Below, one piece after another: positions 5,850 through 7,225 of a DNA stretch of 7,225 nt. Each line of letters starts with the position of its first letter. Within the stretch, counting starts at the first letter, position 1. Position numbers and translations under genes: made by a program. Source of the stretch: an archaeon (GTDB lineage Archaea > Nanobdellota > Nanobdellia > SCGC-AAA011-G17 > GW2011-AR17); the NCBI GenBank assembly GCA_023245975.1, contig JAHFJF010000044.1, positions 1 to 7,225 of the forward strand. The letters run 5' to 3'. The notes under the pieces were generated by a model. It saw nothing but the letters and a program-made list of their open reading frames with translations, made no database searches and was not told the origin of the DNA.

Positions 5850-5886
5850 TTTTTTCTTTTTATTTATTTTTTCTAAATCTTTTTTT
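5850..5886 (+). terminator. Repeated T-tracts, archaeal-type intrinsic terminator
   Basis: Directly after the TAA of the small lipoprotein come several T-runs (5850-5855, 5857-5861, 5867-5872, 5880-5886) without a preceding hairpin, the usual form of archaeal intrinsic terminators. It separates the lipoprotein from the redox operon, whose box A begins 9 bp later. Confidence 0.65.
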
Positions 5887-5895
5887 AATACACAA

Positions 5896-5905
5896 GATAT
5901 AAAAA
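5896..5905 (+). promoter_or_regulatory. Box A of the thiol-redox operon
   Basis: GATATAAAAA is centred about 28 nt before the ATG at 5929, predicting a leaderless mRNA for the thioredoxin-like lipoprotein and the genes behind it. No Shine-Dalgarno precedes that ATG. Confidence 0.6.
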
Positions 5906-5928
5906 GCGATAAGTTTCTAATCTTTTAG

Positions 5929-6438
5929 ATGAAACTAATCCGTATAATCCTATTTATTTTTCTAATTGTAACTGCTGTTGGCTGTGCTGCAAAAACTCAA
6001 GATTATTCGAATAAGCCTGCCGAGGATTCAGCTGAATTGTCTTTTGGAATAACTAAAGCGCCATCAGGATATGCAGGAAAAGTATTGGCTGGCAATGATA
6101 AAACAAAATATCTTGAATTTAACAAGGCAGATTATGATAAAGCATTAACTGAAAAAAAGAAAATATTACTGTATTTCTATGCAAGCTGGTGCCCAATATG
6201 CAGATTGGAACAGCCAGACACATTTGCGGCATTCAATGAAATCAAAGACCCTGAACTAATTGGCTTTAGAGTAAATTACAAAGATGGGGATACTGATGCA
6301 GATGAAGAAGCGCTTGCAAAAGAATTTGGGGTTGCTTATCAGCATACAAAGGTAATACTTAAAGATGGGGAGAGAGTAGTGAAAGCTCCTGATTCTTGGG
6401 ACAAGCAGAGATATTTAGATGAATTGGCAAAGGTATAA
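5929..6438 (+). CDS. Thioredoxin-fold lipoprotein, extracytoplasmic thiol-disulfide oxidoreductase
   Basis: This is a 169-residue precursor. Residues 1-18 plus the lipobox A-V-G-C19 predict a lipid anchor on the outer membrane face. After a polar linker, a thioredoxin domain spans about 60-169: strand I79-L-L-Y-F-Y-A, active site W87-C88-P-I-C91, then V115-N-Y, and K131-E-F-G-V-A-Y-Q-H-T-K-V-I-L-K-D-G. Where thioredoxins carry I/T-P-T with a cis-proline facing the active site, this protein has Q138-H139-T140. I recall similar Y-Q-H-T forms in thioredoxin-like lipoproteins, so it may be a subfamily trait rather than damage. It lies 3 nt upstream of ccdA, the expected electron donor, and so is probably kept reduced to repair or isomerise disulfides outside the cell. 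The precise role, reductant versus isomerase, is not shown. Confidence 0.88.
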   Translation: MKLIRIILFIFLIVTAVGCAAKTQDYSNKPAEDSAELSFGITKAPSGYAGKVLAGNDKTKYLEFNKADYDKALTEKKKILLYFYASWCPICRLEQPDTFAAFNEIKDPELIGFRVNYKDGDTDADEEALAKEFGVAYQHTKVILKDGERVVKAPDSWDKQRYLDELAKV

Positions 6439-6441
6439 ATT

Positions 6442-7143
6442 ATGGCGGATCCAACATTAATAGTAGCATTTATTGCTGGGCTAGTTTCATTTGTCAGCCC
6501 TTGCGTGTTACCGCTCATTCCTGGATTTTTAGCTTACTTGTCTGGAACTTCAATAGGCCAAGAGGGCGCCAGATTAAAAATATTTTTAAATAGTGTTGCA
6601 TTTGTCCTTGGATTCTCTGTTATTTTCGCATTGATAGGGGTTCTTTTGAATACAATCTTAGAGAGAGTTTCTTATACTGTGCAGATTTGGCTTGGCAGAT
6701 TTGGTGGTATTATAATAATATTATTTGGGCTTTATGTCTTAGGATTAATCCGGCTGAGTTTTTTGGAAAGAGAACATAAATTGGCTGTTAAAAAGAAATT
6801 CAGCATAACTTATGTAACATCTTTTGTTTTTGGTGCCGCATTTGCGGTAGGGTGGACGCCTTGTGTAAGCGCCATATTGGGGAGCGTGCTTGCTTTAGTT
6901 GTAACCAAGCCGGGGCTAGGATTTGTATTGCTTATGTCTTATGCGCTTGGATTGGGAGTACCATTTTTGCTTGTTGGCCTGTTTACAGGAAAGGCATTAA
7001 ACTTGATACAGAAATATAATACCTTATTCCGCTATTTCAACATTGTCGTAGGAATATTGCTTCTTGTACTTGGAGTTTTGGTTTTTACGAATAACCTCAA
7101 TGTTGTTGCAAACTGGGGCTTTGCACAGCTTTTCCTAAAATGA
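6442..7143 (+). CDS. ccdA: CcdA/DsbD-type transmembrane thiol electron carrier
   Basis: This is a 233-residue protein with about six membrane segments (roughly 5-33, 46-72, 84-106, 122-152, 158-183, 196-217). It carries the two hallmark cysteines: C21 in S19-P-C-V-L-P-L-I-P-G-F-L-A-Y-L-S-G and C141 in G137-W-T-P-C-V-S-A-I-L-G. CcdA family proteins use this pair to pass electrons from cytoplasmic thioredoxin across the membrane to outward-facing thioredoxin-fold partners. The length fits stand-alone CcdA, without the extra DsbD domains. It starts 3 nt after the thioredoxin-like gene with a weak AGGT 7 nt before the ATG, and its TGA overlaps the next start as ATGA. The partner is probably the upstream lipoprotein and possibly the downstream protein as well. 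Confidence 0.93.
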   Translation: MADPTLIVAFIAGLVSFVSPCVLPLIPGFLAYLSGTSIGQEGARLKIFLNSVAFVLGFSVIFALIGVLLNTILERVSYTVQIWLGRFGGIIIILFGLYVLGLIRLSFLEREHKLAVKKKFSITYVTSFVFGAAFAVGWTPCVSAILGSVLALVVTKPGLGFVLLMSYALGLGVPFLLVGLFTGKALNLIQKYNTLFRYFNIVVGILLLVLGVLVFTNNLNVVANWGFAQLFLK

Positions 7144-7225
7144 GTCGTTTCATTAAAAAACCTGTTGTTACATTTATTGTAATTGCATTGATTATAGCGG
7201 GAATAATCTATTTCGAATCGAAAAA
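7140..7225 (+). CDS. N-terminus of a membrane-anchored protein, probably another redoxin; cut by window edge
   Basis: An ATG overlapping the ccdA stop (ATGA) opens 28 codons up to the right edge with no stop. The visible part is M-S-R-F-I-K-K-P, one hydrophobic helix (about 9-24), then F-E-S-K, the layout of an uncleaved N-terminal anchor with the rest of the protein outside the cell. The four-base overlap signals translational coupling to ccdA. In ccdA operons the next gene often encodes a membrane-tethered thioredoxin- or TlpA-like protein, so that is the leading guess. The domain itself lies outside the window and cannot be verified here. Confidence 0.65.
   Translation, partial: MSRFIKKPVVTFIVIALIIAGIIYFESK

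Overview
The window is AT-rich and reads as an archaeal chromosome, most likely a DPANN lineage (Woesearchaeota/Pacearchaeota-like; the phylum is inference). The evidence is a typical archaeal MBF1 gene (N-terminal zinc ribbon plus Cro-type HTH), TATA-type box A elements centred about 25-28 nt before several start codons (short-leader or leaderless mRNAs), T-rich tracts after genes, frequent AGA/AGG and ATA codons, and many secreted or membrane proteins of unknown function.

Positions 1-2624 are read leftwards. A 42-residue charged small ORF overlaps the start of a roughly 500-residue lipoprotein of unknown function. A separate promoter then serves a GT-C type membrane glycosyltransferase that runs off the left edge. 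MBF1 (2707-3156, +) is transcribed divergently from the small ORF across an 82-bp gap holding two face-to-face promoters. It converges, 2 nt apart, on a leftward gene for a membrane-anchored winged-helix regulator with an exported sensor-like domain (3159-3845).

The 238-bp divergent region 3846-4083 is the most densely patterned non-coding stretch. It has a box A for each direction, an inverted repeat upstream of each box A, and a leader of roughly 85 nt with mutually exclusive hairpins and a strong GGAGG Shine-Dalgarno. This leader precedes a gene for a secreted coiled-coil protein of 502 residues with two short-spaced cysteine pairs and an acidic tail built from a 21/42-bp tandem repeat.

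The right side (5640-7225, +) holds a 69-residue acidic lipoprotein, a T-rich terminator, and then a compact extracytoplasmic thiol-redox operon. The operon consists of a thioredoxin-fold lipoprotein (WCPIC, with His where the cis-proline normally sits), CcdA, and the first 28 codons of a third membrane-anchored protein joined by an ATGA overlap. CcdA probably carries electrons from cytoplasmic thioredoxin to the outward-facing redoxins. Possible clients include the cysteine-bearing secreted coiled-coil protein, but that link is inference.

No rRNA, tRNA, CRISPR array, transposase or integrase was recognised. The best candidates for something new are the divergent regulator/coiled-coil region with its possible RNA switch, the small ORF plus unknown lipoprotein pair, and the redox operon's unusual thioredoxin.
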